This document shows, in pieces, positions 22,925-35,893 of a stretch of DNA of 51,884 bases (positions within the stretch are counted from its first letter, which is position 1; each line of letters begins with the position of its first letter). The notes below the pieces were generated by a model that saw nothing but the letters and a program-made list of their open reading frames with translations, made no database searches and had not been told where the DNA came from. The position numbers and the translations under genes are program-made. Where the stretch lies: the NCBI GenBank assembly GCA_002749535.1, contig MZZL01000098.1:4918-56801 (forward strand), written 5' to 3'. The stretch is from Apophysomyces variabilis (Eukaryota; Mucoromycota; Mucoromycetes; Mucorales; Mucoraceae).

Positions 22925-24515
22925 ACTTCGTGTCTCGAAAGGAAAGCAAAGATAGAGGCACGACTATTTTACAGTCAGCAAGAGAAAGGGAATGGGAAAG
23001 AGCCGGCAGGTCTCGGGCCACACAGTCAAATAAGCTGAAATTTGTGACGTTCCGTGAAAAGGTACCGTGTTGTACCAGTTCGACTTTTTTGTTATCCTTA
23101 GGCAGTTCATTTCTGTAGCTGGCATTAGCAATTAATAATAACTAGAATAGCTAAAAGAGAAATAAGAAAGGAGGACACATGCAATTCGGGCACGGTTCTT
23201 TTCTGTTAGTGGAATGTGGATGCTTGACATGACAAGTTCTGGAAGGTCTCTGAACCAAAAAGAAAACAAGAGAAAGTATGCAACGGCAGCTGTTGTTGAT
23301 TAAGCGCACTCTGTTTATACTATAGGATATATTCGTTTTCCTCGAAAGTTCCCTCGTATTTCACATCATTATTTGTGCACTTTAGTCCTCTTAACAGGCA
23401 TATTGTATTTGTTTTGTTCCGTGCAGGTGTCCTTCTCTAAAACTGTTACGTGAGGATTTCTATTTCTTTTAATTATATCTTCGCCATTCTGCAGGATACA
23501 CATAATATCATATCAAACAATATCTGCTTCGAAAATATACAAAAGGAAACGAATATGATTTCAGTCGATAATAAAAACGAACCCACAAGTTAAGGTGGAG
23601 TTAGGAAACCACCAATTCCCGGTGACACTGACATTTAAAAAAAATCAACTCATTTCACGGGCATTTATTGTAGTTACAGTGGAAAATTCAGTGCACTTGT
23701 ATCTCTATCTTTGCACCAAGACGGAAAATTTCCGATGTCTTCCAACATATCTCCATTTCTCTTTCCAGTGATATGGGTTTTGGAAGGTTTGGTACATGAG
23801 CTACTATTGTTAAGTTGAAAAGGAAACGAAAACTAGAAAGAGATAGCTCAAAGTATGTGAGTGACGAAACAGGAAGCTACAATGTGGCTCGCAAGAAGAT
23901 CGTTTAATCACAGGTTGGTGTCATACTATTTCGCAAAGAGGGCCATTGCTGCGTCCTTGTGTACTTTGCAGCTACACATAAAAATGGAATAATGGTACAT
24001 ACATGGCGCTTTTCGATTCGCATTTTGAGCGGTCGTTACGTATATAGGAGAGCGGCAAAGAAAGCGTACTTTGCTTTAAAGAAGAAAAGTTTGTGTGGTT
24101 TCCAATTGGAGATGGACGAGCGGGACTAGCGCAATCTGCTTCATGATAACAATGGAATGAAATGTGTTTCTGATAAATAACAAATTTGGAGAACGCTATA
24201 TCACTTTCGCGTCATTGACACATTCATAAACGCGCTTTGGTACAAAATTCCGTAGCATATTCATTTACCAAGCACAGCTTAAGTGTTTTAGACAAGTGAA
24301 CATATGCAAGACAATGGTTATAAGTTTAGTCAACTTGGTATTTAATTTTGCTGCGTCAAGCGTCGTTCATGCAGCTCTTTCTATCCCGTTCTTGTCATTT
24401 CATTCGAACTAGATGTAAAGTTGTGATATCATCAACTGTCAATTAATCATCATCCATAATATAATAAAAAGCGCCAAAAAACAAAGGAAGGAGAAAAGGG
24501 GCATACTTTTATTCC
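22925..24515. other. Long gene-free divergent region between HID1 and the homeobox gene
   Basis: These 1.59 kb between divergently transcribed genes contain no open frame that I can support. The sequence is AT-rich with short purine or pyrimidine tracts. Its length is above average for this window, which would suit a regulated transcription-factor promoter, but I see no specific motif cluster and no RNA gene. Confidence 0.5.
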
Positions 24516-25231
24516 ATGGAAAACAATTCGATGAGTACAAAGGCTAGGCGGCGGGCACGAACCACGCCTGAACAAGCTCAACTTTTGGATGTTTATTTTA
24601 GACGAAATCCTGCACCGAGCAAGGCCGATTTACAAGAGATATCCCAAAAAGTGGGCATTGATTCAAAGAGTCTCCAATTTTGGTAAACATCGGGTTGTCT
24701 AAACGTCATCCATCCGGACGTTCTTCTTATCATTTTCTCATTATCTGTCTCTTTTCCTCGTTTCAACTGTCGACACCCTTTTCCTTCACAACTAGGTTCC
24801 AAAACAGGCGAGCAAAAGAGAAAAAGATGCAACGATCCGAGAGAAGCGATCTATCAGACACACCAAAAATGTCAATGCCAATGGAGCAAAGACAACAACC
24901 ACAGCAACAACAGCATCAGCCAGAAATATCTGTACCACTTTACTATATGCAGCAGTCTTCGAGCCAGTCTTCCGTGTTAAACCCAAACTTTTCTGATCAG
25001 CAACCTCACCGCTATTTTGATTATCCAGCAACTACTCAACAAGCGCAGCAGCGATTGCCATCACTCGCAAGTGTTCTCCCTGTGTCCATCATGCGCCCTC
25101 ATGTAGCGCCGCCACCATCCATCCGTCCTGGAAATGCTCGAATCCCGATCATTCCCTATTACTTCCACCATCCCGAGTTCGGCATTGAATCGCACCAGCT
25201 GCAGTGGATGCAGAAACGACCAGGCCCTTAA
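24516..25231 (+). CDS. Homeodomain transcription factor
   Basis: Two exons (24516-24682, 24796-25231) encode 200 residues. The intron splits the Trp codon of the third homeodomain helix (TG|G), and splicing restores WFQNRRAKEKK, with the DNA-contacting Asn near residue 59. The homeodomain covers about residues 9-68: ARRRARTTPEQAQLLDVYF, then helix 2 and SKSLQFW. No extra loop residues of the TALE class are seen. The rest is Gln-, Pro- and Ser-rich, with a QQQPQQQQHQPE tract and an IPIIPYYFHHPE patch, typical of an activation region. It resembles fungal homeobox factors related to Hoy1/Pah1, but I cannot assign orthology. Confidence 0.9.
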
Positions 25232-26080
25232 ACCGAATACCTAATTTCAATTGGCGAACAGATACAGTCACTTTGCTGAAATACCACCCCTTACTCTTTG
25301 CTTAATGCGTGCTTCATGAGTCTTATTCTGGCGTTAACAAAATTGTATAACATGTTATATCAAGTGAAGTATAAACTTCGCAGCAATTAAAAATGGATTT
25401 AATCTGCGCTCATTTACGGTTTGTTGCTCTGCATTAAAGGAAGTCCTTTGGACCGGAAACAGAAGAAAACAGTCTTTCTATCTAAACCTACGCGTATGCA
25501 AGCGCAAACCTGGTCATCGTACAATGAAACTATTTCTAAACATTCATGCTCATTGTACTGCAATTTGTGATATATTCATCTATTTTCATCATTCTACTAT
25601 TTTCCGCTGTATAGTTTCCTTTCCGAGTCATCCTGAACATGTGATAAAGGCCTACCATACAATTGATAAACTAATGATGCTATCCATATGTGTTATGCTG
25701 TTCCTGATTCTTAGTATTCTTTGCGTGATCCGTTGCATATTGATGCTGAGCTGTCTACTTACAGAAGCCATTATTTTCCCCCGAAAAGTGACTCGTTGAC
25801 ATAAAGAAAGATATCAATGACACCAACTACATTCATCTTCTCGGGACGTAAACCTCTTGATGAAAGTTTCAGCACATCAGAAGCAGGGACACGCTAGGAT
25901 ATTGCAAAGACAAATTTAAGCCATGTTAAAAATTTGGCAGTGAGATTTCGGCTATGTCTACGAAATCTATTCGAGCTTGACAATAAAATCAACCAAGTAC
26001 ATTAACACAACGGAACATCAACATAGATAAAAACAAAAGACAATAAGTACATCTCTACTAATTGTGAGCAAGCGCCTGTC
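25232..26080. other. Convergent intergenic region (homeobox gene / lipase gene)
   Basis: 849 bp lie between convergent genes. A 91-codon plus-strand frame at 25524-25799 begins MKLFLNIHAHCTAIC and encodes a hydrophobic C-terminal half. It could be a small membrane protein, but its composition follows the AT-rich base content and nothing supports transcription, so it is not called. No repeats noted. Confidence 0.45.
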
Positions 26081-28284
26081 TTATCTATAACCGATATCAT
26101 TTTGTACGTTAACAATGCTGCATCGACAATGTTTTGTTGTCAGCAAGCTTTGATGCTGTTCTTCGTCGCCACCATTCAAACCATCTATTCCCATGACAAT
26201 CCAGTTGACCTTTCCATTGCGAAGACCATGGCAGTAATCGGACGGAAAATGATCGTTTAGGAAAAAAGGACAAAGAACACGAAACAAGGTTCGCATCCAT
26301 GATTCTTTCGTCAGTCTTCGGATCACATGAATATTAAGCAAACCGGAAAGGTGAAGGTACGAAATGGGTCGGACAGGTACAGGCTCGTTGGTGTACGGAT
26401 TAGGTGGATAGAGTGTAATATTGTAAGCTGTATCTATAAAAACCAAGGTTCCGGGTAAAGTACTGATGGAACGAGAAGAAAAAAAAAAGCGAAAAACTTG
26501 TCAGTTACTGGTTTTGTTTCCTGCTTGTAAACAAAGGAGAAGGTTTCCTTACTCGTACTTTAGCCAGAAAGGAATTCGAGCCACGATATCTAAATGCGTC
26601 CATGACAAGTTTTATAAGAAATCTCTACGAACAACAAGCATACCATTGTTATACACGTGATGAAAGATCCTGCTTGTTAGATGAGGACGAAAAACCTTCG
26701 CAAACTCGACACTGCCAATTTTTGGTTGACCATAGGTGTACAAACCTGCAAAATGCTTTAATAGCGGGCTATTTGACTGAAGCATCTTGGCTAGAAATAC
26801 TTGGTGGGTGAAAAATGGCATCTGTCATTAGCGGGCTCCAACAGACTATTCTATGCCAACACGCTTACTTACTTGTTCCGAGGGCTCCCCCTAAGGAATG
26901 GCCCGCAACTAAGAGTCGCTTTCGTCGTTGAACCGCTCCGTAATCCTTTGATATCCTGTTTGCTAGGTTGACCTTGTCTTCAGTACCGTTTTTTGAAGGA
27001 GGATGATAAATCAGCGTCATGATATATTTCTCGGCCTGCGCGTACATGCTACGAGACCGTATATCGGCTTCGTGACCGAGGAAGCTGTATCGAATCGAGG
27101 TCAAGTTATGTCTTGGCTGCGTTTTTGTTTACCTGCTATCGATCGGCTCTGCTACATGCTTAAATAAGTTCATTGTCAGGAAATGGATAGCCTTGACTAC
27201 AGCATATAGGGCTGATACGATCGTCAGATACAAGCTGGTATTGGTCAGTTCAATGCGGACAGTCGCAGTTTGGGTTGATGGTGAGATGTTTCGTTGCGAG
27301 TCTCCCATGGCTTCCCAAAAGCCTTTGTGGACCTTTCCCATGGAGCCCCAGGGAGCGTGCACTTCGCGCATGGCAATGTTAACATTTGTCAAATAGTTTC
27401 CAATATTCAACGGATTGGTTCCTCGAAATACAAGTAATATATCGTTATCCTTTTCCACGATAAACGCGCAAATATTCTAAGGAATGGTGGCGTTTAGCAC
27501 GTCGCAAGAGGGGAATACTATGGTAATAAATAGTTACATGATAGGCAATAGGGCGGAACGTCCGTTCTACATCGAACCCAGCTTTCGCCAACTCGTACCG
27601 AATCACTGCTGTGTCTTCATATACCAGTTTACTTGCCACTGCCAATGTATATGCTAAGGGCAACGAGTACCGTGGCCTTTTCATTAAATTTGTTAAATTG
27701 TCGGAATGACCGCCTCGACTACTGAGTTTCTTCCGTTCCCTGAATAGTTCGCTGCTCTCTAGATTTTGCGTCCTTGGAATGCTGTTATCGAACATGGTCG
27801 TGTCTGGATCCATTGCATTAATAATAGCTACAAAGAATGCAATCAGTTAAAGACCCACGAGGTCGAAAGAAACACAAATACAGTAATTTCGCTGAGTAGG
27901 ATGACGGCCTACAAAAAACCTTAGGGTACCGCGAAGAATCCGGTCGCCCATGAGCAATGATATGAAGCTAAGGAAAAAGCAGAATCGGACGAGCAGCGAT
28001 ATGCATGGTCCGATGATTGTGCTTCCTAACAAATACACGGATAGTGGCTGTAGCATGTCATGAACGATACGGAGTATGCGAAACACAAATGGAGTCGTAT
28101 GTTTGTACGTCTTATAGCCAACAAATACAAACGTGGATAAACCCATAAGGATAAACGAAACAGTAAGTAGAAGGCCACTCAGTACGATCTGATTTCTTCC
28201 AAGGACATACAGCCCACCGATCAACGGGATGGAAGACGCCAGGAAGGAAGCAGCAAAATACAGTCTATTTCTTCCATTGGCCAT
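26081..28284 (-). CDS. Membrane-anchored class-3 lipase (alpha/beta hydrolase)
   Basis: Seven exons (28284-27882, 27827-27538, 27476-27133, 27048-26873, 26790-26644, 26589-26553, 26462-26081) give 592 residues. Residues 1-130 hold about four hydrophobic segments (for example IVLSGLLLTVSFILMGLSTFVF and CFFLSFISLLMG), so the enzyme is probably membrane-anchored. The lipase domain includes the FRGTNP oxyanion region, the nucleophile elbow GHSLGG (Ser near 397) and the acid in VYNNDIVARIP (Asp near 454, its codon split by an intron). A likely catalytic His lies in the NDHFPSDYCHGL segment. It should hydrolyse acylglycerols or phospholipids at a membrane; the substrate cannot be told. The 28-codon-spaced insert between FRGTNP and GHSLGG is Lys/Glu-rich. 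The family is secure, the exact paralogue unknown. Confidence 0.9.
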
Positions 28285-28658
28285 TGTCTCTGAATTTTCA
28301 GGCGAAAGGAAGAGGAGGAAAGATTAGGTACAGTGTCTGTTAACTTGATATATTCCACCGAAGTTGCTCATTTTGTGGGGTACGCACCATCTCACATGGT
28401 CCGTCGGAGAACTAACGCACGAAGCACATGTGGAGTCCTGACATATGGACCATCAGCAAGTCATTTGATGTATCTCTCCAAGTTACACCGTTCTCTTTCC
28501 ACGTATACCCTTATGCTGTAAAGACTTTTTACTGTTTTCTTTGTTTAACAGTGCATATCCGCAAGGAAAGCTTTGACAAAACGTGACTGTCAGCGTTAAG
28601 CATCCTTTTGTTTCTTCTCCCGGAACCAATCTGTGCCATTCGTTGACGTTTGCAGACG
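28285..28658. other. Divergent intergenic region (lipase / TFIIIC subunit)
   Basis: 374 bp separate two divergent start codons and should contain both promoters. A 62-codon frame at 28333-28521 has no recognisable content. Nothing else noted. Confidence 0.5.
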
Positions 28659-29412
28659 ATGGATAGATCGCCTAAACACGGGAACAACATGGATATAGAC
28701 AGTGATGACGATGAGTATGAGGAAGAGGTAATGATCTAGGCACAACTGGCCGTTATTTCTGCTATTTCTTTCCTTATTTCTATGATGTTCTATGGTTCAA
28801 AGGACGTGCCATTCTAACCATTTCCGAATAGTCTGCATATGTAATCTTCGATTTAGGTACTGAGATCTCAATGGACGCCGTAAACAGAATTGTGCGAGCC
28901 AACGGTGGTATAGCTATCACGGTAAGTTTTATAATGAGATCCAAAAGAAACAAGATAAAGGCGCTTCACAGCTAAGCATGTCGTTGTAGGGAATAGAGAC
29001 ACCAAAGCCAGTGATGCAGTTGGGATCTCAGTTTTTCCAGGGTACACTTGATGAATATGTCGGTGACCCATTATTATTCGAACTTGACGAAAAGAAGTCG
29101 GAAACTTTAGGTAGGAAAGAAAGAAAACGGAGACAAGAAAATCTTCATAACACGCTTTTTTCTTCTTTCGGAAAAGGACTTTTGCCAATGCTGACCTCTA
29201 TGAGGGCGGAGGACGATGCTGCTCGACAGCCACGTCTTACGACGACATTTAGCCGAACAGTAAACAAGATAATTAAGTTTGAGAAGGTTGAATTGATAAA
29301 CAAGAGCTTATCGGAAGCAAATGAAGCAAAAAGTGGCACCAAACAGTCTATTGAGGATGAAGGCGACGAAGATGACGAGTTGACGAGCTCCCTGATAGCG
29401 GACATTTCATAG
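28659..29412 (+). CDS. GTF3C6: TFIIIC subunit 6-like protein (GTF3C6 / tau55 beta-barrel)
   Basis: Three exons (28659-28727, 28832-28921, 28990-29412) encode 193 residues. An acidic N-terminus (DSDDDEYEEE) precedes AYVIFDLG, then ITGIETPKPVMQLGSQFFQGTLDEYVGDPLLFE, the TFIIIC sub6 pattern (human: ILGIDTERPILQVDSCVFAGEYEDTLGT). The C-terminus is Lys/Glu-rich and acidic. The subunit belongs to the tau-A part of TFIIIC, which recruits TFIIIB and Pol III to tRNA genes. A possible extra intron of 66 nt (29111-29176, GTAGGA to AAAAG) is in frame and stop-free, so removing it would give 171 residues. I kept it as coding because its acceptor is weak. Confidence 0.82.
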
Positions 29413-31151
29413 TATAAAAATTTTTTTTTCGTTTTCTTTTATTTTTTGTTTTAGGAGATGTGCTACTACACCATTGCACCAAAACTTCAGAGACAAAGGA
29501 TAAATCCCCGTCTAAGCTGCTGCACCCAGTGTGTACCATTAATTTCATCTGCAATTGTTGGACGACAACGCTGTATCAATGACGGTCAAGCCGAAGCTCG
29601 ACCATCTCACGCGAATGCTTTTGATATCAATTGGTAAAATTAAGCGTTAAAGAAAAAAACCCGTTGGTTGCAGTTTGGTTGGCTTTTTATAGTGAATTTG
29701 GCGTTGTTTGAAAACATTTTGCCTCAGCCACTGAATATCCCGTGTTAAAGCGGAGCAAAAAGCGGTTTACCTTAGGTAGTCACACACGTTACCTCCTCGA
29801 ATCCAAAAATTGGATTTCCCTTGACATTGAAGGTCGTTATTAACAGGAGGTAAAGAGAATATTCTTACTGAATTCATATTATATTACTCAAATATTCAGT
29901 ATATAAATAATATACAGAGATAGGTCTATGAGAGGAAGGTTCCGATGAAAATGCAAATCTTTGAGCCTATTTCTTAATATTTCCCGCCGATACATACTTA
30001 GAGTAGCGTAAAATAAGATTAAATAAACACTATGTAACATCATGAGCATTGAGACGGACTTTTTAAATGCAAGCTGAATGTAATAATAAGGAGAGTCGAA
30101 AGTGTGCGTCGTTGCGCTAACTATTAACACATCCGACAATAAACTATCGTCTGCCTATTTTGCAAAAAGCTGCATAAAGCAAATGATTCTAAATGAACAA
30201 GGCATATTGCACGGTCGGGTTGGCAAACAGACCCGAAAGGTTTAAGACAAAAAACTCACTCAATGTTGAGCGCACTTATACGTACCTTTGAAGTAATATT
30301 CCATTGGTCTTCCTTCGAATCCTTCATTATGCAAAGGCTCATTTAGTCAGATAATTTTGATTAATATGACATCGATGTTTTATTCACAAGCAATTTAACT
30401 TTTTTTCTCTATGCTAAAGGGTTCTGCTAAATGCCTCATTAATAAGTTAACTTATTTTAACATTCAAGAGTTGACTTCTAATAATCGTTCTTTATACGAA
30501 CGATAAAGACCCATTTCGACCAGAGAAACAAGTGCACAACGGTTATATACTGTAAGACTACCGATTGTAGCAATTATTCATCGTGGTTTTTTTCTCTTAG
30601 CTCGCTCAATTGTCCGCATGCCTCTTTCCTGGTCAAATCGTGGTGTGTCTTTCTTCCCAAAATAATTATTTCTTGTCTTTAAAGGATGTCTTACGATTGT
30701 TACTGAAGTCATTTCTATTTTCGTTTGAGTTACCCGAACTCGATAATAGGTGTGCAAGAAAGTGTATTGTGTGGGTGGTCAGCATATCATTGCTTGTGAC
30801 TGGACGAAAAATTTTGTCCAGTGATGTGGGGCGATAGAAAAAAGGCGGACGGAATTTTGTGGTGTGCCTCGCTGCTTTAAGACAACGAAGCGTACACTCA
30901 GTTCATCAAGCAAAAAGCTTGTATTTTCCTGAATACATTATTTTCTAGGTATGTTACCATCAAAATTATATGTACATTCGGGTTGAACTATACGAGATCA
31001 ACCAGTTTGATTATCACTTTCGTTGCAAGGCGAGAGGTTTTCGTTCTTTATTCTCATATTTTCAATAGCAGTTTTCTTTTCTGCATTCAAAGTGAATCGA
31101 TATTCCACGATCATAAGCAGTACACCTTTTATTAGCTTCAATACATGCAAC
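29413..31151. other. Intergenic between the TFIIIC subunit and the RG-rich protein gene
   Basis: 1.74 kb of AT-rich DNA. Frames at 29888-30139 (minus) and 30610-30837 (plus) are short and unrecognised. I looked for tRNA B-box-like sequences and found only isolated TTCGAATCC-like matches without a cloverleaf. No gene is supported. Confidence 0.45.
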
Positions 31152-34100
31152 ATGTCTGGAGAATCACAAACTTCGACAAATAACCGTTTTGGGGCCATGA
31201 GCAAGAAATATCCTGGCTCACCCAAGAGCCCTATAGCAAGCTCAAACACATCAGGTGAGTTATGTCAGAAAAGTATGGTACTCGCTTAGTATGAAGCGCT
31301 AGCGGTTAGAATGTGAAAGGTTGGAAGGGGATGTGAGACTGAACAAATGGGTGTTATAGAGGGAAAGAAGTAAGGAAGTGCATCAACGGACCATAGGGAT
31401 GGATCCTAGTGTATGAGTTGGCTGTGGTGAAGCTATGCTTGGAGTTTGCAATACTTATCTTTATGTATACATTAAGGGAGCCGCAATGGTAACAATACAA
31501 GAGCACGATTACTGACGAGTAAGATAACGGCGCCCCGACCCATCAACTTACCAAGCTTACGAAGAGAGAACGCATGGTCTGAAACACCAAGTACGACAGC
31601 TCACCCTCCAGTAAATACAGGATGGGGTTCACCTTCGACATCACCTTTCACTTCTCCTCAAACTAAACAAACCGAGATTAAATCCGCTTCCATCAATTCT
31701 TCGCCAGAACAATCAACTACATCACCAACTTCGAACAAAAACCAGAACGCACATGTGTCCCCCACCTTACCTAAATCCCCACAGCATCACGAATCTCTGT
31801 TGTCTCCCACCTCTCCACCACAATTGACTCGCGCATGGGCTGTGCCTTCCAACCCGTCAACCATTCCTTCTACCGACCCAGATGATTTTCCTTCAACAAC
31901 CGAAGCGGCAACGGTACGAAAAGGTTAGTATTAGATTCATCCCGTAACGTCCTCACTGATTAAGTGTCATCGTCCAGAGAATGTCAAAGACCAAAAGCAA
32001 GAGACCGATCCGGATGCGGAACCAAGACACGCAACGTGGGATGAGGTTTGCCATCAAATTATCATTTTGGGGTGTTAGCGTGTAAAACTGAAAATTTTGG
32101 TTAGATGGTCAGTGAAGATTTAGACTTTTCGGTATCTGTTGTAGAGTTTGCAGATGGAACAAAGGTTAAAGTGGATACTGGCGAGGATGGCGAAGACATA
32201 CATAAGCAAAAAGAGGATCAGCATGATGAATCTGAAGTTGTTTCACCTTCAGATAGGTTTACTGAAGATTATGATCGCAGCTATCCCCCGCAATTAAGAT
32301 CAGTACGAGACGATCAAACTCGGTCTGCAACAGATGATCACGGTCGACATGGAGAACGCGGTGGAGGGTATTACAAGTCGCAACGCTACGAAAAATGGCG
32401 AAACAATTTCGAAGAGGGACGAGAGAATGGGTCATTACCGCCGAGATATGCACAGTCTTATGATCGACGAATGAGCTCAGAAAGGTCTGATATGCGAGGC
32501 AATCATACCAATGACTTCCCTTCGGATCGACGACCGTCTAATACGAGCTCTGAACGCAGCGCATGGGGAAAACATTTTGGAAACGATCACACGAGAAGAG
32601 ATAGTTCTACAACGGGTGAAATAGAGCGTGGATGGGGACGAGGTCGTGGTCGATATGATTCTCGTGGCAATCAAGAGGGTAAAGGAGGATTTCATCCCAC
32701 ATTACTTCAACGTTCACGCCGCATGTCGGATCAGAGCGCTTTATCTGAACATTCTCGCGACGAAATTCGACGTTCATATCCCAATGATACTCAAGATGCC
32801 TCGCATGATAAAGCTTCAACGAATGAAGCGAACACAACAAAGGTTGAAGATGATAGCGAAGAACGTCCACCAGAACTTTCGGCTGCTCAGAGAGAAGTCA
32901 TGCTAACCGCTGCCGAAAGAGCGAAAAAGAGACGTGATGAAGAAGAAGCAGAATTAGAAGCCTCGCGAGAACGTGCTCGACAAAAAGCTATGGCTTTGGC
33001 TGAGAAATGCGGGGATAAGTCCACTAGATCGATAGCAAACAAGAATGATAAAAGCGGAAGTAGCGAAACTGCTGAAGCTTCTACGCCTAAGACTGTCCAC
33101 GAAGAGAAAAAACAAGATGAGAGGCGGGTGAGTAAGACAAGCCCTGCGCCATCACAACCTTCGGACCAACCAACGACGGATTCAGGCAATGAAACTTCAA
33201 CAGTCGTGGCTGACGAAAATCCACCAGTTAACCTTGCAGCCATCACACAGGTCGACAATGTCTCTGACGGTAAGACAATCGAGACAAAGAAAGAAGAGAC
33301 GGATGAACGGATGGTTGAAGCAAAAGAACATGGGGATGTGACCGAAACGGGCGATGAGGGGAAGAGTGGACTGGATTCAAGTGCAGTAACCGTGGACATC
33401 CCTCCGAAAAGAGCTAATTTCCCCATGACAGAGGATGACGAAAATTGGGAGCAGTATGTCAGTCAGCTTAAAGATTCGAATAGTCCAACAGTATCTGTGA
33501 ATACAACTGTCAACGCTTGGAACTCGTACGCATCCCGCTTACAGAAGGTTACCAACGAACGAAGACAGGTTTTGCTCAGAACAGCTGGTCACGCAGATGC
33601 AACAGTCGAGGTACATGATTATCAGAGAGAAATTCGATTACATCCCTCCCGTGAACATGTTCAACCCAGAAGCGCTCGAGGGGTTCGCTCCAACCGTGAA
33701 GAGAATCAAGGACGGGGTATTAGAGGAGTTGGGAAGGAAAGCTCAGACAGGTCGAGCCGTGATATTGATTCCCGTCCTGCTCGAGGAGGCGGTAACCGTG
33801 CGGAAACAGCAGTATCTTGGAGACGTCGTCGCTCTGACCAACCTACAGCAGGGGCTTCAGAGAGATCTAAGGAAAAGCAAGAAGACGCTATTGAAAAACA
33901 TGTGCGAGATATTGCAAGTTCGAACACAGAGGATCAACCACTCTTTGCTGCCATAGAAACACTCTCTGAAAAGGAATTGCCATTAGAGCAAGTAACGAAG
34001 GAAGCAGATATTCAGGAACAGCCACGTTTGGAAGAAGAAACAAACGAAGTATCGCAACCATCTACAGCTCCTGTCATGCAAAATGCTATAGGCAAGGAAG

Positions 34101-35162
34101 CTAAGCAAAAAAAGAAACGAAGCAAACTACACAAATCTTCATCACCGATTTTTCCTGAAGCCGTTGAAAGGGTGGCACTGAAAACGCTGGCATCGATAAG
34201 CTTTATGATCGACACAGAAGAGTCAGATCTGGACATCACCGTAAGTACAAACGTGGAATTTGTGGTGATGTCTTAAATTTTTACGTTCTAGACGTTGAAA
34301 AAAGCGTTGGTCCCCAGTGAAGCTGGCACGACAACGGAGCCAGAAATTCGTGAGAATATAGCAGAATCTCCGGAATCGCCATCGATACATCAAGACGACG
34401 CTAAGAACGTGCCTTCTGCTGAACCAGGATCGTATCCTACGGAAAATGGTGCCCGTAAAGATTATTTAGCCAATACAGTGGGATCTCCAGTTGCAGACCG
34501 ACATTATTCTTTCCCTGATCCACGCGCAGTTTCCAGTAATCCGAGTTTTCCTTTCCTTGTATACCAGTTTCCCAACACTATGCCTTTCGGCGTGAGACCT
34601 GAACAAGGTATATTTTTTTAATCAACGACCGAATCTTTCAGTTTCTGATGACCAAAGATGAATAGGGTTTGTTCCTAATAAGGGCCAACAGCATCCCGCT
34701 AGTATATATCTTGTGCCGCCTCAACAATTTCAAACCGGCAATCAGTATATGGTCGCCTTTTCTCAGACGCCAGGTAATATGCAGCCACAAGCACTGTATC
34801 CGCAGACTCTTCATTGGCAGCCACCGCCTTTAGCCAATTATGCAGCTTCTACCCATTCAGAACACCGACCAAGGCGATCATCAGCTAATCCACGCTCTCC
34901 ACGTTCAAACAAGCTCGAGAGTCATCAGGAGCCGTCTGAGGAGACAAATGTATCCTCGCCCTCTGCTGGTTCAGAATTAACGACTCGTTCAGCCGATCCA
35001 CTTCCTTGGGGACAGTCGGCGAACTACAGCGGTCGAACTCCTGGTTACCACCGCGGCCGCGGCGGAGCGTCCCGAGGAAGGACCCCATGGAGTGGACGAG
35101 GTCGTGGATATAGTGGAGCGAAACATCAGGAAGCTGCTCAGAAAGAGAAAGCGCATGATTGA
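31152..35162 (+). CDS. Large disordered RG/Ser-rich protein with a DLDF...VVEFADGT motif
   Basis: Six exons (31152-31254, 31477-31923, 31978-32045, 32105-34240, 34292-34607, 34666-35162) join in frame to 1188 residues. The N-terminal 200 residues are Ser/Pro/Thr-rich with several SP and TSP sites. The only compact, conserved-looking block is TWDEMVSEDLDFSVSVVEFADGTKVKV at the exon 3/4 junction. Then come Arg/Gly-rich stretches (GWGRGRGRYDSRGNQ), an AAQREVMLTAAERAKKRRDEEEAE charged helix, acidic repeats, a second RG region, and a C-terminal GYHRGRGGASRGRTPWSGRGRG box. This composition is usual for RNA-binding or RNP-granule proteins in translation or mRNA handling. I do not recognise the family and give no function. 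Intron 1 is 222 nt, the longest here, and ends in TTAAG. Confidence 0.8.
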
Positions 35163-35481
35163 TTACTCATCTAATGGATAACTCAGACTTTTAGTAAAAA
35201 AAATTCCTCATTGTAATTCTTAAGTTGGGTCTATATAAAAATTTGTCGAACATTGCTTGTTTGTTGCATGTATAGGTCAAGATGGTGATTGCTACATTAT
35301 GAGACTTCGCGGAGAAGAGCATCTGATAAAGACATATGGGATTTTATTCTATTCAGACTTATTTATTTTCAATCAGCTTGTCTGCTAAAACCTGGGCAAT
35401 CGATTGGGATCCTTGAGGTGCCTATGGAGTGACTACTCTATGAACAAGGACGATCTAATTCGTTACTGGAGCTTATAATTC

Positions 35482-35893
35482 TTTTTTTTTTTTTTTTTTT
35501 GTTNNNNNNNNNNNNNNNNNNNNNNNNNNNNNNNNNNNNNNNNNNNNNNNNNNNNNNNNNNNNNNNNNNNNNNNNNNNNNNNNNNNNNNNNNNNNNNNNN
35601 NNNNNNNNNNNNNNNNNNNNNNNNNNNNNNNNNNNNNNNNNNNNNNNNNNNNNNNNNNNNNNNNNNNNNNNNNNNNNNNNNNNNNNNNNNNNNNNNNNNN
35701 NNNNNNNNNNNNNNNNNNNNNNNNNNNNNNNNNNNNNNNNNNNNNNNNNNNNNNNNNNNNNNNNNNNNNNNNNNNNNNNNNNNNNNNNNNNNNNNNNNNN
35801 NNNNNNNNNNNNNNNNNNNNNNNNNNNNNNNNNNNNNNNNNNNNNNNNNNNNNNNNNNNNNNNNNNNNNNNNNNNNTTTTTTTTTTTTTTTTT
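35482..35893. other. Assembly gap (Ns 35504-35876) bounded by poly-T
   Basis: Nineteen Ts (35482-35500) and then GTT precede 373 Ns, and seventeen Ts (35877-35893) follow. The open frame that appears to cross the Ns is an artefact. A homopolymer-flanked gap suggests a collapsed T-rich tract or a scaffolding join, so the true length is unknown. Confidence 0.95.

Noticed and set aside
25524..25799. 91-codon hydrophobic frame between convergent genes
   Set aside because: AT-rich composition can produce such frames; no homology, signal or splice support.
30300..30330. Possible tRNA B box (TTCGAATCC)
   Set aside because: No matching A box or cloverleaf could be drawn around it.
32259..34239. Frames on both strands inside the RG-rich gene, including a 179-codon minus frame
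   Set aside because: Low-complexity coding sequence on plus creates open frames elsewhere; the plus model is continuous over six exons.
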